Part shown: piece after piece, positions 7,542 to 13,314 of the stretch
Numbering within the stretch: the stretch's first letter is position 1
How the letters are laid out: every line of letters starts with the position of its first letter
Source: an uncultured Clostridia bacterium
Lineage (GTDB): Bacteria; Bacillota_A; Clostridia; Oscillospirales; Oscillospiraceae
NCBI GenBank assembly: GCA_947307375.1
Contig: CAMZIX010000024.1
Location: 1 to 13,314, forward strand
Reading direction: 5' to 3'
Length of the DNA: 13,314 bases
Notes under the pieces: model-generated
What the model saw: only the letters and a program-made list of their open reading frames with translations
Told to the model about the DNA's origin: nothing
Database searches by the model: none
Made by a program: the position numbers and the translations under genes

Positions 7542-7553
7542 GATTTGCGGCGA

Positions 7554-7712
7554 TTACTTGTTTTCCTTCTTGTTGCTGTTCTCGCAGCGCTGGTTGGCAA
7601 TGCCGCAGCTGGTCTTGCAGGCGGACTGGCAAGAGGTCTGGCACTCGCCGCAGCCGCCCTTGGCAGCGCTCTCGCAGAGGTTGCGGGTGTTGAGGGTGAC
7701 AATGTGCTTCAT
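7554..7712 (-). CDS. scfA (cteA): SCIFF ranthipeptide precursor (six cysteines in forty-five)
   Basis: A 52-aa precursor peptide. The leader MKHIVTLNTRNL is the conserved SCIFF N-terminus; the core carries cysteines at 21, 24, 28, 32, 36 and 43, a C-x2-C-x3-C-x3-C-x3-C-x6-C ladder containing CQSACKTSC, plus one extra cysteine at 13 in the leader part. The C-terminus is polar (ENSNKKENK). The family is nearly universal in Clostridia and is modified by the adjacent radical SAM maturase to thioether-bridged ranthipeptides; a cell-signalling role has been proposed for some clostridial members, but no role can be read here. The ATG at 7712 has GGGAGG 8 nt upstream; a longer in-frame start at 7742 falls inside the -10 region and is rejected. 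It has its own promoter (7743-7771) and a hairpin terminator immediately downstream. Confidence 0.95.
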   Translation of the reverse strand: MKHIVTLNTRNLCESAAKGGCGECQTSCQSACKTSCGIANQRCENSNKKENK

Positions 7713-7742
7713 TTTGGTATCCTCCCTAAGGTTTTCTAACAT

Positions 7743-7771
7743 TATATATCATAGATCCGGGCATAAGTCAA
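7743..7771 (-). promoter_or_regulatory. Sigma-A type promoter for the SCIFF precursor operon
   Basis: On the minus strand, TTGACT (7771-7766), a 17-nt spacer, and TATATA (7748-7743); a perfect TATAAT (7746-7741) overlaps it at 19 nt. It lies about 30-55 nt before the precursor ATG. A 7-bp inverted repeat (CCGGGCA ... TGCCCGG, with a 10-nt loop) frames the -35 element and could be an operator or the 3' hairpin of the upstream rsmI mRNA; it has no T-run, so it is not a standard terminator. Confidence 0.7.
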
Positions 7772-7794
7772 GCTGCCCGGCGCGGGATCGGCGC

Positions 7795-8667
7795 TTATTC
7801 AAACAGCTTTTTCAGCCGCAGGGAGGCGGCCTTCAGCTCGTTTTTGCTGTAGGAATTGTTCTCGTCGGCCAGCACCGCGGCCACCGCGTCCTTCAGCGTC
7901 AGGTCGCGCTGCAGCATGGCGTCGACCAGCATGGCCTCGGCCGTGACGGTGTGCTCGGCCTTCGTGAAGCGGTAGTCCTCGTCGATCTCCAGCACCAGCG
8001 CGTATTCGCCCTTGTCCCAGCTGCCCTTTTCCAGCAGCTGTTCCTTCACCTCCGCGGGCCTGCCGCGGTAGCTGCGCTCGTGCAGCTTGCTGAGGTCGTT
8101 GCAGAGGCAGAGCCGGCAGCCGGCCCCGGCCTCGATCAGCCAGTCCAGCAGGTCCATGATGCGCTTCGGGCTTTCGTAAAAGGCGAAGGTGCGCGTGTCG
8201 GCGCGGCGGAGCTGCTCCAGCAGGCGGCGGCGCTCGGCGTTTTCACGCGGGAAGAAGCCGTAGAACAGGAAGCTCGACAGGTCGAAGCCCGACACGCTCA
8301 GCGCCGTGACCGCGGCGCAGCAGCCGGGCACGCCGATCACCGGGATATCCGCTTCGACGGCGGCGCGGATCAGCTCGTTGCCCGGATCGGAGATGCAGGG
8401 CGTGCCTGCGTCGGTGATGACGGCGACGCTCTTGCCCGCGAGCATTTCATTGACGAAGTATTTGGCCTTGCCGTACTCGTTGAACTTGTGGTTCGAGACC
8501 AGCTTGTTGCGGATGCCCAGCAGATTCAGCAGCACCATCGAGCGGCGGGTGTCCTCCGCGGCGATGATGTCCACATCCGTCAGGATCTGGATGCCGCGGG
8601 GCGACATGTCCTTCGAATTGCCGATCGGCGTGGCGACGATATAAAGTTTTCCGGGCTGCTGATCCAT
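7795..8667 (-). CDS. rsmI: 16S rRNA (cytidine(1402)-2'-O)-methyltransferase
   Basis: A 290-aa tetrapyrrole-methylase-fold enzyme that 2'-O-methylates C1402 in the 16S rRNA decoding centre using SAM. Signature blocks: LYIVATPIGN (residues 8-17), AAEDTRRS (36-43), the SAM-binding DAGTPCISDPG (86-96), VIGVPGCCAAVTALSVSGF (110-128), FYESPKRI, and a KGEYALVLEI strand. The length matches E. coli RsmI (286 aa), and a C-terminal helical tail ending in ASLRLKKLFE is present. ATG 8667 is chosen because the TPIGN block is at the expected distance and GGGGAG lies about 9 nt upstream. It has a strong own promoter and diverges from htrA; the SCIFF gene follows after 82 nt with its own promoter. Confidence 0.95.
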   Translation of the reverse strand: MDQQPGKLYIVATPIGNSKDMSPRGIQILTDVDIIAAEDTRRSMVLLNLLGIRNKLVSNHKFNEYGKAKYFVNEMLAGKSVAVITDAGTPCISDPGNELIRAAVEADIPVIGVPGCCAAVTALSVSGFDLSSFLFYGFFPRENAERRRLLEQLRRADTRTFAFYESPKRIMDLLDWLIEAGAGCRLCLCNDLSKLHERSYRGRPAEVKEQLLEKGSWDKGEYALVLEIDEDYRFTKAEHTVTAEAMLVDAMLQRDLTLKDAVAAVLADENNSYSKNELKAASLRLKKLFE

Positions 8668-8698
8668 GTTTTTCCGCTCCCCGTCTTGGTTTTTCCCT

Positions 8699-8727
8699 AT
8701 TGTACCATGCCGCCGGGCGCTGTGCAA
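8699..8727 (-). promoter_or_regulatory. Extended -10 promoter for rsmI
   Basis: On the minus strand, TTGCAC (8727-8722), a 17-nt spacer ending in TGG, and TACAAT (8704-8699). The TG just before the -10 makes it an extended -10 promoter. It lies about 31 nt before the rsmI ATG. Confidence 0.75.
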
Positions 8728-8749
8728 GGGCTGAAACTGTTGCCCGGTC

Positions 8750-8775
8750 TTAACAAAAACTTAGGGCATTGTTAA
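8750..8775. promoter_or_regulatory. Inverted repeat in the rsmI-htrA divergent region, possible operator
   Basis: TTAACAA (8750-8756) and its exact complement TTGTTAA (8769-8775) are separated by 12 nt. The pair lies about 22 bp upstream of the proposed htrA -35 and behind the rsmI -35, a place suited to an activator of htrA. This is a sequence observation only; the regulator is unknown. Confidence 0.4.
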
Positions 8776-8796
8776 AAAAAGCTTGCGCTTTTGTTC

Positions 8797-8825
8797 ATGT
8801 CACGGTCACAAATATGGTTTATATT
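8797..8825 (+). promoter_or_regulatory. Probable promoter for htrA
   Basis: ATGTCA (8797-8802), a 17-nt spacer, and TATATT (8820-8825), 35 nt before the ATG. The -35 match is 4 of 6 and the -10 match 5 of 6, which fits a gene that needs an activator. Confidence 0.5.
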
Positions 8826-8860
8826 ACACTCACAGATCAAGATGAAAGAGGTCAATTCGT

Positions 8861-10411
8861 ATGTTCGAGCCTGAAGCTTGGAAAAACGAAACCGTCGTCG
8901 GAGAAGGAGATGCGATCTCCGGAGATCTGACGGACGAACCCATGACAGAAAACGCCGACTCCGCTTCGGAGCCGACGCTCGAGACCCCGATCACGGAGCC
9001 GGATCCGGTCGAAGCCGCACCGGTGACGGAACAGGAGGCACGGCCGCAGGAAAGCGAAGAGTCCGCCGCCTGGGAAGCTCCCGTGTCGGCTTCGGAAGAG
9101 CCGGAGCCGGAGGATGGGGAATATCACTACAAGAGCGGCTATACCCAACGCATCTATGCCGACGCCCATTATGCGCCGGCGGATGAGAGCACCGTTCCGC
9201 CCCGTTATTACACACCCCCCAGGCGTCCCTCAAAAGTGAGCCCGGAGAAAAAGCCCAGGAAAAAAGGCCTCTTCCTGAAAGTCGCCTGTCTGTGCCTCGT
9301 GTGCGCCCTGCTGGGCAGCGTCGGCGGAGCGGCTCTGGTGGGAAGAACGCTGAACCAGCGCATCGCGGCTCTGGAGGAAGCGCAGGAGGATCGACCCTCC
9401 GTCGTGCTGGGCACCGAGACCTCCGGCAGCACAAAAAAAGTCTCCAGCACGGAGATCAGCAGCGGAAAACCGCTGGCGCAGCTGTATGAGCAGGCCTGCC
9501 AGCAGGTCGTCGGCATCACCACCGAGGTCACCTATCAGAACTTCTTCGGTCAGACCAGCACCTCCGCGGTGTCCGGCTCCGGCTTCATCATTTCAGAAGA
9601 CGGCTACATCCTCACGAATTATCATGTGATCGAGTATGCCGACAAGGGCGGCTATGCGATCAGCGTCATGCTGCACGACGGCACGCGCTACGAGGCCAGC
9701 ATCGTCGGCAGCGAGGAGAGCAACGACATCGCCGTGCTGAAGATCGACGCCACCGGCCTCAACCCCGTCACCCTGGGCAACAGCGATGAGATCCAGGTCG
9801 GCGACGAGGTGCACCCGGTCGGCAATCCGCTGGGTGAGCTGGAATTTTCGATGACCAACGGCCACGTGAGCGCGCTTGACCGCATCATCACCACTGAAAC
9901 CGGCGGAGACGCCATCAACATGTTCCAGATCGACGCGCCGGTCAACTCCGGCAACTCCGGCGGCCCGGTGTACAACTCCGAGGGCGAGGTCATTGGCATC
10001 GTTACGGCCAAATACCAGTCCTCCGGCGTGGAGGGTCTGGGCTTCGCGATCCCGATCAACGACGCGGTACGCATTGCCGAGGACCTGATCACCAAGGGCT
10101 ATGTGACCGGCAAGGCCTATCTGGGCGTGACCGTGGAGACGCAGTACAACGCCATGTATGCGCAGTATTACAGCATGCCGCTCGGCGCCTATATCGCGGG
10201 CGTGGAAAAGAACAGCTGTGCAGAGAAGGCCGGCCTGCAGGCCGGAGACATCATCACCCGCGTGGGCGATACCCAGGTCGAGAGCTACAACGACCTCAAG
10301 CAGGCGCTGAAGGCCTATTCTGCCGGCGATACGGCGGAACTGGAGATCTACCGCGCCGACAAGAGCACGACGGTGACCGTGGTCTTTGACGAGGCCCGCC
10401 CGTCCAACTAA
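8861..10411 (+). CDS. htrA: HtrA/DegP-type membrane-anchored serine protease with one PDZ domain
   Basis: A 516-aa envelope stress protease. Residues about 1-125 are a highly acidic, disordered cytoplasmic region (Glu/Asp/Pro-rich, then a Tyr-rich patch around 88-118); a basic SPEKKPRKK stretch precedes a single membrane span at about 137-161, so the catalytic part faces outward. A short coiled segment (RIAALEEAQED) and linker lead to the trypsin-like domain: GSGFIISEDGYILTNYHV with His255, SNDIAVLKID with Asp289, and NSGNSGGPVYN with Ser366. One PDZ domain spans about 418-510, including LGVTVET and AEKAGLQAGDIITRVGD. It degrades misfolded exported proteins. ATG 8861 is preceded by AGAGG with a 9-nt spacer. 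It is monocistronic, ended by a hairpin terminator. The long acidic N-terminus is larger than in B. subtilis HtrA. Confidence 0.95.
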   Translation: MFEPEAWKNETVVGEGDAISGDLTDEPMTENADSASEPTLETPITEPDPVEAAPVTEQEARPQESEESAAWEAPVSASEEPEPEDGEYHYKSGYTQRIYADAHYAPADESTVPPRYYTPPRRPSKVSPEKKPRKKGLFLKVACLCLVCALLGSVGGAALVGRTLNQRIAALEEAQEDRPSVVLGTETSGSTKKVSSTEISSGKPLAQLYEQACQQVVGITTEVTYQNFFGQTSTSAVSGSGFIISEDGYILTNYHVIEYADKGGYAISVMLHDGTRYEASIVGSEESNDIAVLKIDATGLNPVTLGNSDEIQVGDEVHPVGNPLGELEFSMTNGHVSALDRIITTETGGDAINMFQIDAPVNSGNSGGPVYNSEGEVIGIVTAKYQSSGVEGLGFAIPINDAVRIAEDLITKGYVTGKAYLGVTVETQYNAMYAQYYSMPLGAYIAGVEKNSCAEKAGLQAGDIITRVGDTQVESYNDLKQALKAYSAGDTAELEIYRADKSTTVTVVFDEARPSN

Positions 10412-10457
10412 TCGGATTCTTCTCTATTCCTATATCCTCTCTTTTCTCCCCTCAAAG

Positions 10458-10489
10458 CAAAAGCCCGCACAGTTCTGTGCGGGCTTTTG
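10458..10489 (+). terminator. Rho-independent terminator after htrA
   Basis: A 14-bp perfect stem (CAAAAGCCCGCACA with TGTGCGGGCTTTTG, loop GTTC), whose 3' arm supplies TTTT. It lies 46 nt after the htrA stop. Since no gene comes from the right on the minus strand here, its role is to end htrA. The rest of the gap up to the tRNA holds only the tRNA promoter. Confidence 0.85.
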
Positions 10490-10558
10490 TGATGGCTTTG
10501 TGCCGCAAATGCGCGAAAAAAAGCCGCCGGACGGCAAAAGAAAAAACGGGGTTTTTCC

Positions 10559-10587
10559 TTGACAAAGCATATTCGGTGTGCTATTAT
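10559..10587 (+). promoter_or_regulatory. Strong promoter for tRNA-fMet
   Basis: A perfect TTGACA (10559-10564), a 17-nt spacer, and TATTAT (10582-10587), ending 29 nt before the first base of the tRNA. This is the best consensus promoter in the window, as expected for a stable RNA gene. Confidence 0.85.
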
Positions 10588-10616
10588 ATCCAAGCTAAAG
10601 CAAATGAACTGCATAT

Positions 10617-10692
<76 letters not shown>

Positions 10693-10697
10693 TATCG

Positions 10698-10738
10698 GGT
10701 GGATGTAACGGATTTCAGTTATATCCACCTGTTTTTTT
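10698..10738 (+). terminator. Rho-independent terminator after tRNA-fMet
   Basis: A 12-bp stem with one G-T pair (GGTGGATGTAAC with GTTATATCCACC, loop of 8 nt) followed by TGTTTTTTT. It begins 6 nt after the encoded CCA and ends the tRNA transcript. Confidence 0.88.
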
Positions 10739-10748
10739 GCGCGTTTCC

Positions 10749-10777
10749 TTGAAATTGATTGAAGTAGTTGCTATCAT
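10749..10777 (+). promoter_or_regulatory. Promoter for the uncharacterised gene at 10809
   Basis: TTGAAA (10749-10754), a 17-nt spacer, and TATCAT (10772-10777), 31 nt before the ATG. It starts right after the tRNA terminator, so the gene is transcribed independently of the tRNA. Confidence 0.65.
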
Positions 10778-10808
10778 TCAATCATCCCCCCGACGCAGGA
10801 GGTTTCTT

Positions 10809-11552
10809 ATGCAGGATCGATACGCCGGCGATATCGGTGATTACGGAAAGTTTGCATTGCTCCGCGCAATGGAAGCGCAGGGTTTAACGGTAGGTGTGAA
10901 TTGGTATCTATCGAAAACCTTGCCCTCGGAGATCCATGACGACGGCAAATACAGAATCCCCACTCAATATGAGAACTTGGATCCGGAGCTCTCTGCGACT
11001 TTGAACAGGATTTTCGACCTTCGTGAGGCTCGTTCCGTACAAGCTCTGGAACAGGCTCGCCTGCTTGCCAGCAATCTTTTTGTGAACGACGCGGTTCCCA
11101 AGGAAGTCGACCAACGAACAGCCTGGCATCGGACAGCCCTTGCAAGACTTGCGGATTGCGACATTGTATTTTTGGACCCTGATAACGGCTTGAACGTGAA
11201 GAGCGTCAAGCCGGGCTCGCAGAAGAGTCCAAAGTACGTTTGGCTCCACGAGGTCTCTGACTACGTTGCATCCGGTAAGAGTGTGATCGTTTACAATCAC
11301 AGACCGAGAAAGAAGGCAGTTGTCTACCTCGCAGAATATGCCGCACGTTTTTCCGCCGATCCTGTGCTAGGTAGGAAGCATTTTTCCGTGATGACATTTC
11401 CTCGCCGTTCCATCCGGGACTATTTTATAATTCCTGCATCCCGGACACATGAGGAAAGAATCAGCCAAGCGATGCAAAGCCTGCTGGATGGGCCGTTTGG
11501 GAGTTTAGGCTTTTGCTTTCTACAGCTGTCTTTTCAAGGATTTACCGAGTAA
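10809..11552 (+). CDS. Conserved protein of unknown function (opens with a YAGDIGDYGKF motif)
   Basis: A 247-aa cytosolic protein with no signal peptide or membrane span. Most striking features: the N-terminal YAGDIGDYGKFALLRAME (residues 5-22), GVNWYL (29-34), WHRTALARLADCDIVFLDPD (106-125) continuing NGL, then YVWLHEV and GKSVIVYNHRPRKKA (156-170). I recall similar proteins, uncharacterised, scattered in bacteria; no function is known to me. The N-terminal motif and an IVFLDPD-type strand end loosely resemble the HAGN-xx-D-xx-KH start and the DPP motif of RlmJ-like methyltransferases, so a Rossmann-type enzyme is possible; this is inference. ATG 10809 has AGGAGG 6 nt upstream. The gene is visibly less GC-rich (about 45-50% in sampled lines) than its neighbours and lies between a tRNA and a converging recombinase, which suggests horizontal acquisition. 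Confidence 0.8.
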   Translation: MQDRYAGDIGDYGKFALLRAMEAQGLTVGVNWYLSKTLPSEIHDDGKYRIPTQYENLDPELSATLNRIFDLREARSVQALEQARLLASNLFVNDAVPKEVDQRTAWHRTALARLADCDIVFLDPDNGLNVKSVKPGSQKSPKYVWLHEVSDYVASGKSVIVYNHRPRKKAVVYLAEYAARFSADPVLGRKHFSVMTFPRRSIRDYFIIPASRTHEERISQAMQSLLDGPFGSLGFCFLQLSFQGFTE

Positions 11553-11562
11553 CATTGATGTA

Positions 11563-11595
11563 CTGGAGCAGGTTTCGGCCTGCTCCGGTTTTTTT
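11563..11595 (+). terminator. Terminator after the uncharacterised gene, overlapping the recombinase stop
   Basis: A 10-bp stem with one wobble pair (CTGGAGCAGG with CCTGCTCCGG, loop TTTCGG) followed by seven Ts. The T-tract overlaps the stop codon of the converging recombinase, so the two genes are packed tail to tail. On the minus strand the same stem lacks a T-run, so it mainly serves the plus-strand gene. Confidence 0.85.
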
Positions 11596-13314
11596 ATTGC
11601 TCTTCCTCAGCCGGCTCGCAGTCCTCGTCGAACAACTCGCGCGCGCTTTCCGTCGGCTCGCAGGAGACGTACTCCACCGCCACGCCCTGCCGGAGATCGG
11701 CCTTGTAGTTCGGCGCGGAGAGGTGGGAGGGGATCTCCAGATAGCCCACGAACTTGTAGTAGATCACCATCCGCTGGGTGCGGTTCTTGCCCCGGCCCTC
11801 CACCTCGTACACGTCGATGTGGTCGATGAGCTCCCGCAGGATCTGGTTGGTCAGCGTCCGCATCTCCATGAACTTCCGGATGGCCTTGATGAACTGCTCC
11901 CGCTCGCCCTCGCTCTGCTCGATGCGCCGCAGGCGGTCCCGATGGGCCTTGACCTTCTTTTTGAGCGTTTCCCGCTCCTCGGCGTACTCCCGGGACAAGA
12001 TGGCGTAGTCCTCCTCCATCATCCGGCCGCTGACCTTGTCCTCATAGAGGTTTTTCAGCAGCTTGGGCAGCAGCTCCAGCCGCATCTCCGCGGCGTGGAG
12101 CTCGCCCTGCACCGTCCGCTTCTCAGCCTCCATCTGCTTGTTCGACTTTTGGGCCAGCAGCTCGGCAAAGCGCTCCTCGTCGGCCGCCAGATAGTCCGCC
12201 AGCCGCCGCAGCTCCATCTCCACCACCGTGGCCACTGCGTCGGCGCGGATATAGTGCCGGCTGACGCAGCTGCCGCGGTAGTCGCCGGTGTAGTTGGAGC
12301 AGCTGAAAAAGTGGATGTCCCGGTTGACGGTGTTGGTGTGGTACCACAGCTTCTTGCCGCAGTCGGCACAGCGCAGGAGGTCGCAGAAGATGCTCTTGGG
12401 GCCGTTGATCTCCTTGGGCTTCCGGGGCTTTGTGGTGGCCAGCAGCTGCTGCACCTTCTCAAAGGTGGCCCGGTCGATGATGGCCTCGTGACGGTCCGGG
12501 AAGACCAGCCAGTCCTCCTTGGGGTTGTCGATGCGCTTGTGGTTCTTGAAGGACTTGGTGCTGGTCTTGAAGTTGATCACGTCGCCGCAGTACTCCTGTC
12601 GGTGGAGAATGCCGTTGATGGTGGAGCACTTCCACTTGCAGTCGTTGGGCTGGGTCTTCTTGCCGCCGCGCCCGATGCCCTTGGAGGCCCAGTAGGCGGT
12701 GCAGTTGAGGTGCCCCTCGTCCTGCATGATGCGGGCGATGGTATCGGTGCCATTGCCCTCCAGATACAGCTTGAAGATCTCCCGCACCACCGCCGCGGCG
12801 TCCGGGTCGATGATCCAGTGCTTGCGGTTCTCCGGGTCCTTCTTGTAGCCGTAGGGCGGCTGGGAGAGCGGTTCGCCCGCCCTCCCGCGCGTGTTGTGGG
12901 CCGAGCGCACCTTGCGGCTGATGTCCCGGGCGTAAAACTCGTTCATCACGTTGCGGAACGGGGCCAGCTCCGTGGTCTCGTCCACGCCGGTGACGGTGTC
13001 CACGCCGTCGTTGACGGCAATGAAGCGGATGTTGTGATCGGGGAAGTACTGCTCCGTGTAGTAGCCCACCTGCAGATACTCGCGGCCCAGGCGGGACATG
13101 TCCTTGACGATGACCGTCGTGACGTAGCCCAGCTCGATGTCCTCCAGCATGCGCTGGAAGTCCGGGCGGTTGAAGTTGGTGCCGGTGTAGCCGTCGTCCA
13201 CGTAGACGCGGGGATTCAGCAGGCCGTGCTTCTTGGCGTAGCTCAGGAGCATCTGCTTTTGGTTGGAAATGGAATTGCTCTCCTTGTCCGTGCCGTCGTC
13301 GCGGCTGAGGCGGC
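11594..13314 (-). CDS. Large serine recombinase, TnpX/DUF4368 type (5' end outside window)
   Basis: A site-specific recombinase that excises and integrates a mobile element; 572 residues are visible and only about the first ten are missing. The frame continues past the first internal ATG (13252) to the window edge with RLSRDDGTDKESNSISNQKQ, so it includes the catalytic serine (visible residue 3). Domains: resolvase catalytic domain (visible 1 to about 145, with YVDDGYTGTNFNRPDFQRM and VKDMSRLGR), recombinase DNA-binding domain (about 155-300, with QPPYGYKKDP), a zinc ribbon with cysteines near 315, 318, 338 and 349, a long charged coiled coil (about 365-470), and a C-terminal DUF4368 region (ELIDHIDVYEVEGRGKNRTQ, then an IYYKFVGYLEIP strand). 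Members with DUF4368 occur in Tn4451/Tn5397/Tn1549-like clostridial elements. The gene appears intact as far as visible. Confidence 0.95.
   Translation of the reverse strand, partial: RLSRDDGTDKESNSISNQKQMLLSYAKKHGLLNPRVYVDDGYTGTNFNRPDFQRMLEDIELGYVTTVIVKDMSRLGREYLQVGYYTEQYFPDHNIRFIAVNDGVDTVTGVDETTELAPFRNVMNEFYARDISRKVRSAHNTRGRAGEPLSQPPYGYKKDPENRKHWIIDPDAAAVVREIFKLYLEGNGTDTIARIMQDEGHLNCTAYWASKGIGRGGKKTQPNDCKWKCSTINGILHRQEYCGDVINFKTSTKSFKNHKRIDNPKEDWLVFPDRHEAIIDRATFEKVQQLLATTKPRKPKEINGPKSIFCDLLRCADCGKKLWYHTNTVNRDIHFFSCSNYTGDYRGSCVSRHYIRADAVATVVEMELRRLADYLAADEERFAELLAQKSNKQMEAEKRTVQGELHAAEMRLELLPKLLKNLYEDKVSGRMMEEDYAILSREYAEERETLKKKVKAHRDRLRRIEQSEGEREQFIKAIRKFMEMRTLTNQILRELIDHIDVYEVEGRGKNRTQRMVIYYKFVGYLEIPSHLSAPNYKADLRQGVAVEYVSCEPTESARELFDEDCEPAEEEQ

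Larger units (their letters stand above)
11553..13314. mobile_element. Edge of a transposon or integrative element carried by a serine recombinase; exact end not determined
   Basis: Recombinases of this type usually sit at one end of their element, with the stop codon close to the terminal attachment site. The left boundary is therefore expected shortly left of 11594. Whether the gene at 10809-11552 lies inside or outside is unresolved: it is compositionally foreign but also has its own promoter and terminator. No duplicated attachment core can be identified because only one end is in view. The rest of the element lies beyond the right edge. Confidence 0.45.

Noticed and set aside
7519..8775. 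Plus-strand open frame of 418 codons
   Set aside because: It crosses the complement of the SCIFF precursor, its promoter and rsmI, all well supported on the minus strand.
10512..10530. Short hairpin GCCG/CGGC with a T-run on the minus strand as a terminator
   Set aside because: The stem is only 4 bp and no minus-strand gene ends there; the T-run is probably part of the AT-rich tRNA upstream region.

Overview
The window looks like chromosome of a high-GC, low-G+C-phylum anaerobe, that is, a member of class Clostridia, probably Oscillospirales-like. The evidence is a SCIFF ranthipeptide precursor with its radical SAM maturase (a near-hallmark of Clostridia), strong AGGAGG-type ribosome binding sites, sigma-A type promoters, an intracellular GH13 enzyme, a single-pass membrane HtrA, and a TnpX/DUF4368-type serine recombinase. 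Most genes are clearly GC-rich (roughly 60% or more by eye). The exact genus cannot be read from the sequence.

Left part (1-1884, plus strand): the 3' end of a DUF937 gene and its terminator, then a two-gene unit of pyroglutamyl-peptidase I and a class I SAM methyltransferase. This unit ends in a perfect bidirectional terminator shared with the converging GMP synthase gene.

Central part (1899-8667, minus strand; transcribed right to left): rsmI with its own promoter; then the SCIFF precursor gene (scfA/cteA) with its own promoter; a hairpin plus T-tract between precursor and maturase; then a tight chain of scfB/cteB radical SAM maturase, Orn/Lys/Arg decarboxylase-like PLP enzyme, NUDIX hydrolase and GH13 alpha-amylase-like hydrolase. 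The junctions in this chain are overlaps of 4 and 8 nt and a gap of 3 nt, so the four enzymes are almost certainly co-transcribed and translationally coupled. A separate promoter then drives a stand-alone GMP synthase ATP-pyrophosphatase subunit (no glutamine amidotransferase domain).

Right part (8668-13314): a divergent promoter region, an HtrA-type membrane serine protease with an unusually long acidic cytoplasmic N-terminus, an initiator tRNA-fMet with a strong promoter and terminator but two U-U mismatches in its T-stem, an AT-richer gene for an uncharacterised protein, and, converging on it, a large serine recombinase running off the right edge. The recombinase marks one end of a transposon or integrative element whose other end lies outside the window. 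The uncharacterised gene at 10809-11552 and the SCIFF-linked enzyme chain are the most interesting parts. No CRISPR array, rRNA or riboswitch was recognised, and no gene-free stretch exceeds 300 bases.
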